Shown here: positions 53,600-64,000 of the stretch, piece after piece
Layout: the number at the start of each line of letters is the position of its first letter
Position numbering within the stretch: the first letter of the stretch is position 1
Assembly (NCBI GenBank): GCA_947396885.1
Contig: OX377204.1
Span: 46,797,139 to 46,861,138 of the forward strand
Reading direction: 5' to 3'
Origin: Heligmosomoides polygyrus polygyrus
Lineage: Eukaryota > Nematoda > Chromadorea > Rhabditida > Heligmosomidae
DNA: 64,000 nucleotides
Translations under genes and position numbers: made by a program
Notes under the pieces: generated by a model
What the model saw: the letters and a program-made list of their open reading frames with translations, nothing else
The model's database searches: none
Told to the model about the DNA's origin: nothing

Positions 53600-55710
53600 A
53601 GAATGCATATTAGACACTCCCTCGCAGAACTAGCTGGTATTGTTTGGTTTTCCTTTGGGGCGCGATTAGTTTACAGACCTACTGATCATAAGTTAGTAAT
53701 CCTTCCTCCTCATATAAAGAGAAGCGTTAGCAGATCTCAGGTCTTCATCATTTCTACATCCTCCCCACCATATACTATTTTGGAGTTTCTCATTTGTTTC
53801 TAGTTAGCTTCCCTTTCTTCGCTGAAATTCTACCCTCACTTAGCAAGGTGTGCAATAACGCTTCATGACTTTTCATGATTTTTATGTGTTTAACTTCTTT
53901 CACAACGTGCTTTGTCTAATTTTCTACGTTCGTGTCAGAACGGCTATTTTAAATATTATCGCACAATATTGTGCAAGTAAATATAAATGGGATTGATTTG
54001 CTATGCAATTGTTAAAAACTTCACGAAAATAGCACATCAGTTGATTATGAGAGACAACCACAGCACTAGAATTAAACTTGCGATAAAATTGTTGCAATAG
54101 TTAAGGAAACTTTGCTAAAATCGATTACATACATAGAAGGACGACAAGGGACCGCAAATTTTTTTTCAGTAGATAAGGGCGGTTGTGGTTCGGAAATGCA
54201 TGAAAAAGCTTCTGCATCTAGGACGAAAGGTTTGCGACTTCCCTACATATACTACCGATTCTCATGTTCTGTTTTCCTTCGCCTACAACTTCGAGGCATC
54301 GATTTCTTTCCTTGAGAAGCAGATTGATTCTATATTCCTTTTTGTAGCGGGCTTTTGGGCACGAACAACTCAATCGGAACGCCACTGAGGGTCTTAAATA
54401 TGGGAACCCATTCTTAAAGATAATAATAAGAATAAATGTGCAATACTGAGGAGGTGTTGCCGGAGTCCGGGATTAGGTGAAGTAGAGGAAACGCTACATG
54501 ATATCTGAATGTGGGTGTAGAAAAAGGCCACAGCAGAGGCTTCTGAGATTGCCTTCTTACTACGTTTACGCTAAACCTTCGAAATTGAGGCGGCTAGAGG
54601 TTCAAAGGTTATGCCTATTTATTTCTTACATCGGAGAGGTTTGATAGACCTTTAATGAATCTACGGTCAAGAGCTCACATTGCAAAAGAGGGGTATCATC
54701 ACCAGTAATTCGGGGTTCGAATAACTCATCAGTCAACGATGAGCTTTTTCCAGGTTACCATGAAGACAGCAGGAAACAGACCGACATCGTGAGTTTCCTT
54801 CGATAAAGATCAAGAAATTCAAGCCCGTCGACATGAGTTCTAATGTGATACAGCACATAAGCGAGAGGGATCCACTGGCTTGCTATGTGACAGGGACTAA
54901 AGATATATTTATGATGATCTGTCGCATTTTATGAAGTCGATAGCCAGCAAGCCGACTGCGGCACACGTACGACGACGACGGATGCGAAAGGGTTCGAAGG
55001 AAGCACTGTTGGGTTTCGTCGTCGTATTGCAGGCGGGTTCTAGTAGACATGTTTCAAATTGTAGCACTGAAACCACTGTAAAGTGGTCAGTACACACTTT
55101 GCCAGCATGTAGGTTAATAAGTGTAGGTTAATAAGCACTTCAGTCAGCATAGTTTGTGAAAAAATACTCTTACGGAGCGGGCACAGGATCTTTTAGTACT
55201 AGCTTTTTGTCAGCGAGTAAGAACAGTAGAGAAGACAGAGGCTTTCTTTCGTTTCTCGGAATTTCTGCCCTGTATTTCTTATCCTTCCAAAACGGTCGTC
55301 CTTTCTGAAAGTGATCATTGTAGTAACTTGTAAATAGTTTTTTTGTTAGAAACGAGTTGTTCTAAAGCCTTATGCTTAGCGCAAAACAGCTCAGTGGAGA
55401 TTGTACTTTTTTGTCTGGACGATAAGTATACCATGGTAAGGTAGACTGGAAACCCTTGATACAATTTCACGTAATCAAAATGGATTGTTATAAGAAGGTT
55501 TTTAAGCCTTTTAGATTCATTTAATAATACGTAGTTTAAACATTATAGTACTGGCTGCAATCATTGTTAAGGGAAGAGTTTATCCTTTAATTTACAATGA
55601 GAGAATGATGAAAAAAAACTTCTGAAAAGTTTTATGAGACATAAAATTCAAGTTTACCTGGACAAGACGGCAAAATGGCTAGGACGTTGAAAATCTAAGC
55701 ACAAGCAATT
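53600..55710. other. intergenic stretch without recognised features
   Basis: AT-leaning sequence upstream of the 171-residue gene. It presumably holds that gene's promoter. I see short open frames but no homology, repeat or RNA gene that I can support. Confidence 0.4.
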
Positions 55711-56239
55711 GGTGTACAATACCGGCCTTATCTTTTGGTCTTTGGGCGGAAAAAGCGAAAAAAACCGCCTTTTCCGCCGCTTTTCTGTAGCGCTCTTCAA
55801 ATTGAGCGCATTGTAAATCGTTGCACATATTCGTGATCAGCACCGAGCTCTCTTCCCGATGAGCTGCAAATCGCTTAGCGAGCGCCTGAAAAATAGTTCA
55901 GTGACCTAATTTCCGCCTGGCGTGGCTGACCCCTGTGCTCGCGGGAGATAATTACACCCACAGCTCCTAAGTAGCTAATGAAGGAGGAGATTCGGCCTAT
56001 TATAGCATATTTTCTACCTTATATATAGTAAACCAAAAATCTGGTGTCAGGTCAGCCGGCATCTCCTCCGACTGCGCTACGCGCCCCCATTTTTTAAAAT
56101 TTATTAGATGAACACTTAGTAAATATCTTTTAGCCATCAATCAAGGAAATGCCGCGCGATGCTAGACCAGTGCACGGCGTAACCTACAACGCTTAAGAAA
56201 CATTTTCGCATTCAAACCATTTAGTATAAACTGTAACAC

Positions 56240-56450
56240 ATAAGGATTAAAGATAAAGGACAGCGTCAATCAATTTCTTTTGGGATGCGCCACGCATTTC
56301 AATTGTACGCGATGTCGTGGAAGTAAGTTGGCTGCGTATTTGGCATAATGGAAGACAGCTGGCTCAGACGGGAAATCCAAGCCAAGACCCTGGCATCAGA
56401 TGCGAGACCCGGCTCCTTCGGTCTATGTGCGAATAAAATACCGCTCAAAT
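56240..56450 (+). repeat. SINE-like dispersed repeat copy
   Basis: GGATTAAAGATAAAGGACAG, TTTTGGGATGCGCCACGCA and TTGTACGCGATGTCGTGGAAG follow the same order as the copy at 5145-5410. A separate tail fragment (CCTCCGACTGCGCTACGCG) lies at about 56065. Confidence 0.6.
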
Positions 56451-57899
56451 TCTTTGAAAGAAAGACGCTTTCCGACGGATTTATCCGTCACAAAGCGTCG
56501 CTTTGCTGTAACTTGCTTTAAAATTACTCTTGTGGATTCCAACTAACACTATTCGATTCCCCTCTTCACTGCGCATTCCCTGCTTCCAAGCGGCGCTCAT
56601 TTCGACAACCCATGACCTAGGTATGGGCTGTTTTCGTCTGGAGGGCCCCTAATTGATTTACGACCTCTCAGGGCGCCTACCTCGGTCACTCCACTAGCTG
56701 ATTTCAGCGAAATCCGGAATTCTCCATTTCTCTCAAAAGATCTGAATTCAGCTTGTTGTGACTATCATAGTGACACTAAACACTGCTTAGTTTGGTTGAT
56801 TTTGATTTCACCGGATATTTATTCCAATTGCTCGCAAGGTCCACTTTCAGGACGTCCTTTCCCACTAACCATCCCCTCCTTTGCAAGCATTTATCTACGC
56901 TAATTTAGCTGAGAAAAGCTCCTTTCACTTCCAGTAAAACAGCTGCAAGAGCTAAAAAGCGGCCGCTTTAATATGTCTTCAAAAACGCCGTTTTTCGTTC
57001 ACTGTACAGGATTCTCCCATTTTGAATTCGTTGTAGTGTGTATAAAAAAGCAGTGAAGGTGATCCAACTTTTTTCAGTGGGCGGTAGTAGGATCGGTATT
57101 CCAAAACTAGCAGCAAATAATACTAATAATACTTCTTCGGGGTGGTAATTTTGTGTCCTTTACTGCTATCCAAATTTCGTGTTTTATCTCGTTTTCTTCA
57201 GTTTAAGCTTCAGGTTGTTCTTGAACGGGAAAATGGTTTGGATAGCCGTTTTGGCAGCGTCAACAGCTCTTCGGCAATATAATATGGCTCGAATAGGACA
57301 TGGTCGAAATTTTTCCCTTTCTGCACGCAATCTGTTCTGAGAGTGGGACTTGGACTCGGCCCGAGCCCTGTGCTCGGCGGCCGAGTCGCGGGTGACCTCT
57401 GCTCGGTTCGCACCTCGGTGCGATACCCATTGGCAGTGCACTACCCCATTAGGGCAATAAAACCAACACCGATCGCTCTTTTGAGATCTGTTTCATCTCA
57501 GCCGTAGGGTCCTCGGTTTCTAACGATTTAATTATCCTCACTCATTCTAAAATTTCTGAAACACTCGCATGTCGTTGTTGCTGATTAAAATTTAAACTTC
57601 TCCCAATAAATAGCAGTTTTTCAGCCAAAGTAAAAAGCCTTGCATGCGTTTCCATTCCGGATGTCGACTTTGTGGTCGACCCAGTATTCAACTTATATGA
57701 GAAAGAAATTAGAAAAACATGAGATTGAGCAGCAATCACTTCATGCGAGGTCTAAGAGTGTGCTAGGTGCGAAAGCTCTCACATGCCCGATTCAGGTAGT
57801 TTTTGGGTTCCGGAGAATCGATTTCCAAACAAACTCCCGTAGAAGAAGAAGGCGTGGCGCATCCCAAAAGAGATTGGGTAGCGTGTTCCTTTATTCTTT

Positions 57900-58760
57900 A
57901 CCCTTTATATACCATTTTCACGTCGAACTGGACACTTTCCAAATCAAATTGGACAATCTTCTAAGATGGCCTATCAATTTTGAAATCAAAGTGAACGTCT
58001 TCCAAATCAAGATGAACTTCTTACAAGTTAAACTAAAGACTTTTCAAGGTGGTTAAAATAATTTTTTGCTCAAAGTAAACTTAGAATAACTTTTTGTGAT
58101 TTTTTTTTACTTCAGCTGCCGATTGAGTGGAATAATTTTACAAAATTTTTATCTTTTGAGAAAAAATAATGAATTAAATTTTGCGTTACGGTGCAGCAAG
58201 GTAGCAATCATGCCGTGCATTAAAGGACTGGATACTGCTTACATGCAGTAAGAAAGTTAGGATGCGTGTGTTTTCTTACAATTGTTTGTGCTACACCGCT
58301 TGCAGGTGCGAAACTGCATGTAAACAAAAGTTTGCCATCAATCGAATAAAAATCACGAAGTTTCGGACATAGGCATGGCGCAGTCTCTGTTTTGGCTGTA
58401 TAAAATGGACGCCTTCCTGCTCTTTTAAACAAGCTTTGAATCATTGTTTTTCCTCAAAAAATAAATTTCTTTATAAAATTTCAAACTATGTATTCTTTCA
58501 TTGGGAAGTAAATAAAACTTTAAAGGAAGTTATACTTAAATTTACCTTAAACAAAAAATATTCTAACATTTTTGAAGAGTCTCTAGTTTAATGTAGAAGA
58601 AGCCAATTTTGATTCGAATAGTTCGCTCTGATTTGATTTTATGGAACACACATATCCCCACTTTGGGGGTTCATGTAAGAGGGATTTACACTATCAATCA
58701 AAAAAGCTGCAGTGAACTTTTGGAGTGCATGGCGCGATTTCATCTTTTAGTGCGCCATAT
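57900..58760. mobile_element. foldback copy of the dispersed inverted-repeat family
   Basis: The left half (57905-58250, starting CATTTTCACGTCGAACTGG) and right half (58480-58620, with AAACAAAAAATATTCTAAC) are inverted relatives, each also matching the copy at 51120-51490. The ORF 57640-58056 runs through phrases such as FQIKLDN that translate the repeat and is not a gene. Confidence 0.5.
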
Positions 58761-59141
58761 GCTTGCTTCTTCGCTGTGGACTGTAAGATTCTCCCATTCG
58801 AAGTTGTTTGGGTTGAGCGCAGTTAATCTACGTCAATAGCGTGGCCCGTCATACTCGACGCCGATAAAGCCGGCTAGCCTTGCGTGGCCCGTGGAGCCGA
58901 TGCCGGCGGAATCGCCTAGCCCGGCGTGGCCAGCGGATGCCATGCAGGCAAAGCCGTCGACCAACGCTGGTGTCGTTATAGAGGAGAAACTTCCTTTCAG
59001 GAGGCCACCAGGATATGTAATAGAGGTTATGTAACAGTATTTGAATGAATGCGTGCCTCATCCTAATGGGTTGTTTGTAAATATAGAGGACCAAGGGTAA
59101 AAACCAACGTTGAGCCTTCATTCCATAGCATGCGCCACATA

Positions 59142-59540
59142 TAGGGTGTCTCAAAAAAAGGAATACACTGTTTGAAAGGTGATAACTTTGCTCACACTGA
59201 ATGTACTGAAAAGTTAAGAGTCCATATGAAAGTTTAAGAAAATAGAAAATTTCCGACAGACGAGTGGTATGGAGTGCTCCATGCACTCGTCTGAAATCTT
59301 GCATTTTACAATCGACTGATTGTGTTCCGTTTGAATGCCAGTTATAATTTCATCAAAAAGTGGCCGTGTCGATTGATTTGTGCTTCTTTCAAGGTTTAAA
59401 ACTTAAAATCACACTAAGGATTGCGAAAAATGCAGGGTGTCCAAAATGCAGGTACTATTTGAAAGGTTCTAACATTGCAGCTAGCAAAGTTTTTGAAGAT
59501 GTTTGAGACACACATGAGAGCACAGGGTAACGAGATTTCT
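59142..59540 (+). repeat. two related blocks beginning GGGTGTC
   Basis: AGGGTGTCTCAAAAAAAGG near 59143 and GCAGGGTGTCCAAAATGCAGG near 59433 each lead to TTTGAAAGGT and then similar AT-rich sequence. The form resembles ends of Tc1/mariner-type elements, but no transposase fragment was found with them. Confidence 0.35.
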
Positions 59541-62500
59541 GAGGCGTGTAAAGAGTTACGATTGCGCCATGCCCCGCACGAAACCTTGCAAATCGGACAT
59601 AATTGATTGTGCATGGGCTGAATGCCTGTCACAATCTTGTTACCGTTGCTGCATTTGTTGCTACATGCGGCGCGCTGGTTTTAGCCTGCAACCTGAATCG
59701 AAGTTCCTGGTTCGGATTTCTCGCCAAGGCCAATCAGGCCTTCCATCTCTCCGAAAACGATGAGTTGGTATCAGACTCGTCTGGTAAGGACCAAACACTC
59801 ATGGATGGACTGGCCACCGCAAGTCATAGCATAATTCACATAAAAATTATATTTCCCTCTAGGAAAAAATAAAAAATAAAGTAAAAGTAAGTAAAACTGA
59901 AGTAAAAATCAAATGGATGTCAACGGCCAAACAGAAATGAAGAAGTTTGAAGGGTGAGTTTTGAAGGATTTGTGAAAGTGAAGCGAGTTCGAGCAGCCTT
60001 TCTGGGATGCGCCACGCATCTAAATATTGTTGAAGCGCAAATACGAAATGAAAAATACAAGCATATAAGTAAAAGGGAGAGGTCGCAGTTGTCCAAACCT
60101 TTTTGGTGTACGCCGCGTATTCTACTCCACCCTCGTTTGGAAGGATCAATATGGCGCCGTGGCACCGGAAGTGTGAAAACTCTAGTTAGGCGATTTACGG
60201 CGCCCTCAGATGGCGGGCGGGGTCACAGAGGCAGGAGAGTGGACTGGCTCCGGAACTAATCCGGGTCCCGACCAGGGCTGTTGGTACATTTTACTCGTGA
60301 TAAACCGCTTCAAACAAACGAAAATTTGAAATCGAAGCACCCTTCAAGTCAGACTTAACTAGGGAATGATCTAGTAGACTATTTTTCCGTTATTGAACAT
60401 TTTTTAAAATGACACTCAATTAGCATTTGGGGTGAGTTTGCTTTGTAACTGTGCGACCAAAATGTCTTCCAGACCATTCCAAATCTCACTTATGGAAGAT
60501 TATAAGGTGTTTTCATAGGCCTCCAAATATCTATTTTTCTTTCTGCAAAGAAATGATTTTGTGTCCACTTTAATGATGCGAAAAGTGAACGCTAACCACG
60601 AAGAAGTGCCACGTGGGCAACTTTGGCAGCGTATAATTACCAACGATTTGAACCCTAAAGGTTCCAACTTTGCAGCTTGATTTCCACTATCACCTTCAAC
60701 GGAACAAACGAGTATAAGCATATATAAGCTTGATTTACCGAAATTAGAGTTCTCCAAAGTGGAAGCATTTTCTGAAAGTAGTAGCACTTAAATTGTCGGA
60801 TCCTTTAAAAAAGTAGATCATTGTGGTCGTGAAACACTAGGGAGTCCACATAACTATGTGCTGCTATATGTAAAGTAGAAAACAGGCTTTAAAAGGCCGA
60901 ATATCTTCCTTCACTAGCTACTTGGGAGCTGTGGGTGTAACTATCTCCCGCGAGCGCAGGGGTCAGCCGCGCCAGGCAGGAAATAGGTCACTGAACTATT
61001 TTTCAGGCGCTCGCTAGGCGCTTTGCAGCTCATCGGGAAGAGAGCTCGGTGCTGATCACGAATATGTGCATCGATTTACAATGCGCTCAGTTTGAAGAGC
61101 GCTACAGAAAAGCGGCGGAAAAGGCGGTTTTTTTCGCTTTTTCCGCCCAAAGACCAAAAGATAAGGCCGGTATTGTATTGAATGTAGTGGTGATACTCTA
61201 AAATCCTTGAAGGAAGAGGATTAAGCAAGAACTACGTAGTCAGCTCCCGAAATTCCACGTCCCTTCAACGTCTCTATGAGATGGTCCGCTAAGCTGTTGT
61301 TTGCTCCGTACGTGTTTTCTTGCAATTACAGAGAACGCCCTGTGGGCATTCCGTTTCAGCGGTTGCGCGCTGACTACGAGCAAGACGTCGAGGGTTGTTT
61401 CTCCGGAGTGTGTCGACGTGATCATTCCTTATTGGGCGCATTTCCAGGATCATTTTGAAGTGGTGGCGCGAGCCCTACGTTTGCGGTTGCCCGTTGCCGT
61501 TCTACCGTAGCTGTCGCGTCGTCAGCAGGTGGCCGAGTCGTCCGCCGCTGTCTAGTGTCGCTGTCCTCGAACAGTGGTAGTCTGCTCAACTAAGTGCAGC
61601 CGTATGTGCTATTACTGAAAATTCTGGAACGATCGACAGCACAACGGATTTAATGCAGCAGAGTTGGAGCTCCACTCGCTGTTTTACACCTGCCGATTTT
61701 CAGGTAAGCACCACAAAGAAAAAGCGGCGTTCAAAACCGAATTGTTGTGGAGAACGAGAGCTGAAGATCCCACATTTGCCGGCAAGAACTAGGTATTAAG
61801 TTCATTACGTTTGTTTAAGGCAAGCGTTTGAAAGAAAACAACAAAAAAAACTAGGTATGTACACATAACAGCTCATAACTGCAATTAAAGAAGGCGACTG
61901 CTTCCATTAAAAGCTAGGACTAGGACGAAGCTATGACTATGTAACATGTTGGCCATCTTTATTTTAAACTGATTCTAATTCATCCCTTCAGTGTACCTTA
62001 TCCCGTTCTGCTATCAGATTTGTCTCCTTCCTACTGATTTTATTTAGCACATTTTCGTGTGCTTGAGGGAAGCAGTTTGTGCATGTTGAGTTCGCTGATT
62101 TTCTTATGGAACACAGCGAAAACCGATAAAGTCCAACGCGCTCCATCCTTAAAAGCTAAGACTAACAATCTGCAGCGAGTACCAGATTATAGCGTCTCAT
62201 CTGGGGAACCACCTGGGATCCGTGCCAGTTCATAACATGTGGTCAAATTTGCTGCTGCGTCGCACGGTCAGTGCTGTTGAAGCCCATGGTCGTCGAATCG
62301 TAAGCCATCTGCTTAACATCAGACCTTCTTCCCTTCTATATTTCAAAGTGAGCATACTTGAATTTGAGTTCACAGATTTGTTATAATTGAACGCACATTC
62401 CATCGCTCCTATCTCATCTTTTCTCTCGACCGTTTCCCCTATTCTCCACCCATTTCTTGTTTACTTTTTATTTTTGTTTTGCTTTACAACAAGCCGTTTA

Positions 62501-62556
62501 ATATCAGTTTTTCACGTATTCCCACAACACCCGTCACATAGTTGCGTATTAGCTGG

Positions 62557-62560
62557 ATAA

Positions 62561-62595
<35 letters not shown>

Positions 62596-62597
62596 AT
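62557..62597 (+). repeat. (TAAA)n microsatellite, possible LINE tail
   Basis: GGATAATAAATAAATAAATA and further units follow TAGC. This resembles the tail of the CR1 LINEs at 47240 and 48420, but no CR1 coding sequence could be read upstream in 61200-62550. Confidence 0.85.
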
Positions 62598-62780
62598 GTT
62601 CTATTGTATGTGCCCATCCATACGTAATACATTGGTAATTGAAGCATCTCAGTTTTAGATCATTTTAAGTTACAGATGGACGCTTGGCTAGTAAGGTAAG
62701 GTCTTAGCGTTGACACAGCAGAGCTTGTCTTAGCTGTTCTCATCACCTCTGAAGGCACCTATGTATTAAATAGAGACAAA

Positions 62781-63059
62781 TTGGGAGGTATTAACTACGG
62801 TCAAACCTCATTAAATATACGACCGTTGTTTGTGTTGTTAGTTGTGACAAGTATTAGTTCAGATCGGTGGCTAGTGTCTGTAAAGAATTCCACGTCATCG
62901 TCCTCTTCCTCATCATCATCCTCTTCTTCTGCTCTGCAAGAAAAAATTATTGAGCAATCCTTTTTTGAACGGCTATGGCAAAAATGGAATGAAGACGAAA
63001 TCGAAATATTGAATATTGAAATCGTGGAAACAGCCAACGATGAATGGCACAGCACATAG
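62781..63059 (+). CDS. hypothetical serine-rich open frame
   Basis: A 92-codon frame has a hydrophobic stretch LFVLLVVTSISS, a run of about 12 serines encoded by TCATCATCCTCTTCTTC-type repeats, and an acidic end with WQKWNEDEIEILNIEIVE. The serine run may be only a trinucleotide microsatellite. No family was recognised and no splice partners were found. Treat it as weak. Confidence 0.25.
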   Translation: MGGINYGQTSLNIRPLFVLLVVTSISSDRWLVSVKNSTSSSSSSSSSSSSALQEKIIEQSFFERLWQKWNEDEIEILNIEIVETANDEWHST

Positions 63060-63244
63060 ATCTTACTATTTGAACCTGACCAATTATTCCTAAAGAATGA
63101 TCTATGAATGGCAAGCTCTGGTGAGTGTCGTGGGTGTTATAAATGTGAGAGTGGACATCTACATTTTCGAATTCACCGACTCCACGCTATTATGATACTA
63201 TGTAATAACGCGCTTAGTGCTACCGATCGGCTTTCTCAGGAATT

Positions 63245-63545
63245 AGCGGAAATGAGGGTAAAGGATAAAGGTCGTTTAGCCAACTCTTCGCCGGATCCAC
63301 CACATTTTTTTTCTAGGATCTCGTGGAGCATGTGGATGCCTATTCGGCCTGCATACTAAATTGCGGTGGCCAGCCAAGTCAGTGTTTTTTCTTTTCAAAT
63401 TAGTCTGGTACCAATTCGACGATCCACGCAGGGATGAAAGACTTGGATGGATTGGGCACGAAATTCGAATAAAGAAATTGGAATCGGGTGCACGCAAAAG
63501 CCGGTACTTCCTCCGACTGCGCCACGCGATAGGTGCAGCAATGTA
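63245..63545 (+). repeat. SINE-like dispersed repeat copy
   Basis: GAGGGTAAAGGATAAAGGTC, TTGCGGTGGCCAGCCAAGTC, AGGGATGAAAGACTTGGATGG and CCTCCGACTGCGCCACGCG occur in the same order as at 5145-5410. The last 450 bases of the window show nothing else I can name. Confidence 0.6.
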
Positions 63546-64000
63546 ACAGTTCGTCTAACGTTCGAGTGTAGCAGACGAAGAGCATCACAGCAGGTGGAAA
63601 GTTTCGATCGGGACGCCAACTTCAATCGGTATTGTTGATTTTTGGCCAGCAATACCAGTTTTCCTCCAGATTTAGCCGATCGATTTGGGAGTCAATCGAA
63701 TGTGGTGGCCAACGGTTGGGATTCACAGCAAGTTTCTATTAGGCAGTTGACACCGACCGATGTTAATGATTTTAGCTTAAAAGGGTAAGATAGTATGCCT
63801 ACCAACAAGTTACGTGCCCATATTTCGTACGTTCTGAGCGTCCCAGGGCTATGTAGAAGCCCCGGCTAGTAAGTGGAATCGATTAGATGCTTAGTACCTA
63901 TCGATAAAGTCGATCATTGCCTGACGTTGCCGGTATGGGTATGAAAAGTGAAGGCGGCTGCAGTCACTTTGCCGCTAGAGTGAAGTAGGAGGCCGTGCTG

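Larger units (their letters stand above)
55717..61175. mobile_element. 5.46 kb TA-flanked element with ~314 bp terminal inverted repeats
   Basis: The left end CAATACCGGCCTTATCTTTT is mirrored at 61175. TA lies directly outside both ends (55715-55716 and 61176-61177). Similarity holds for about 314 bp (55717-56030 and 60862-61175), including a GCGGAAAAAGCGAAAAAAACCGCC hairpin-like stretch. The interior has SINE-like copies, a foldback (57900-58760) and two GGGTGTC-type blocks, but no transposase. Either it is a large non-autonomous element filled by later insertions or two solo copies chanced to face each other; the matching TA and equal arm length favour the first. Confidence 0.7.

Noticed and set aside
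57640..58056. 138-codon open frame with repeated FQIK phrases
   Set aside because: It translates a dispersed DNA repeat that occurs elsewhere in other frames and orientations.

Overview
This window looks like nuclear DNA from a parasitic nematode, most likely a strongylid close to hookworms. The grounds are split genes with many 46-80 bp introns mixed with very long ones, an M1 aminopeptidase of the expanded nematode (H11-like) type, RTE, CR1 and Penelope retroelement relics, mariner, and many palindromic DNA transposons. The species is inference. There are no bacterial operons, rRNA genes or CRISPR arrays.

Two genes are well supported. The first fills the left half on the + strand: an M1-family aminopeptidase-like gene whose coding exons I could chain from 4190 to 37194, about 27 exons and roughly 960 codons, with splice phases agreeing throughout and no stop codon. 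It keeps the M1 fold but has lost its active site. HEXXH reads HEITK, the third zinc-ligand motif NEGFA reads SDAVA, and the exopeptidase motif GAMEN reads PAMSS. I read it as an intact M1 pseudoenzyme. A two-hydrophobic-segment ORF at 1033-1416 may be its membrane-anchor exon or a separate small gene. The second gene is on the minus strand at 52971-53585: three exons with two tiny introns, a 171-residue protein with a serine run and a very basic tail, of unknown function.

Nearly everything else is mobile DNA. The 7.2 kb intron (8409-15620) holds a hAT-like element with TAAATCG-type repeats, an RTE 3' end, a 437 bp foldback and an inverted pair of a longer repeat. The 11.9 kb intron (15738-27652) holds a 1.6 kb palindrome, a TAA-flanked Harbinger-like element and a TTAA-flanked piggyBac-like element 22 bp apart, a degenerate RTE LINE split by an inverted-repeat element, and a tRNA-like foldback. 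Two 3' introns are mostly hAT-like elements (30553-32664 and 34095-36892), the second with a perfect 8 bp target duplication.

From 37.2 to 64 kb are repeats: a GC-rich block (38.9-39.7 kb), a ~670 bp tandem repeat (40.2-41.7 kb), a Penelope-like fragment, a CR1 LINE inserted into an older CR1 copy (43.0-48.4 kb), a 4.16 kb element with 1.1 kb terminal inverted repeats and a mariner inside it (48492-52651), the small gene, and a 5.46 kb TA-flanked inverted-repeat element (55717-61175). A SINE-like family is scattered through the window. The genes do not form a pathway; the theme is a conserved pseudoenzyme gene swollen by several layers of transposons.
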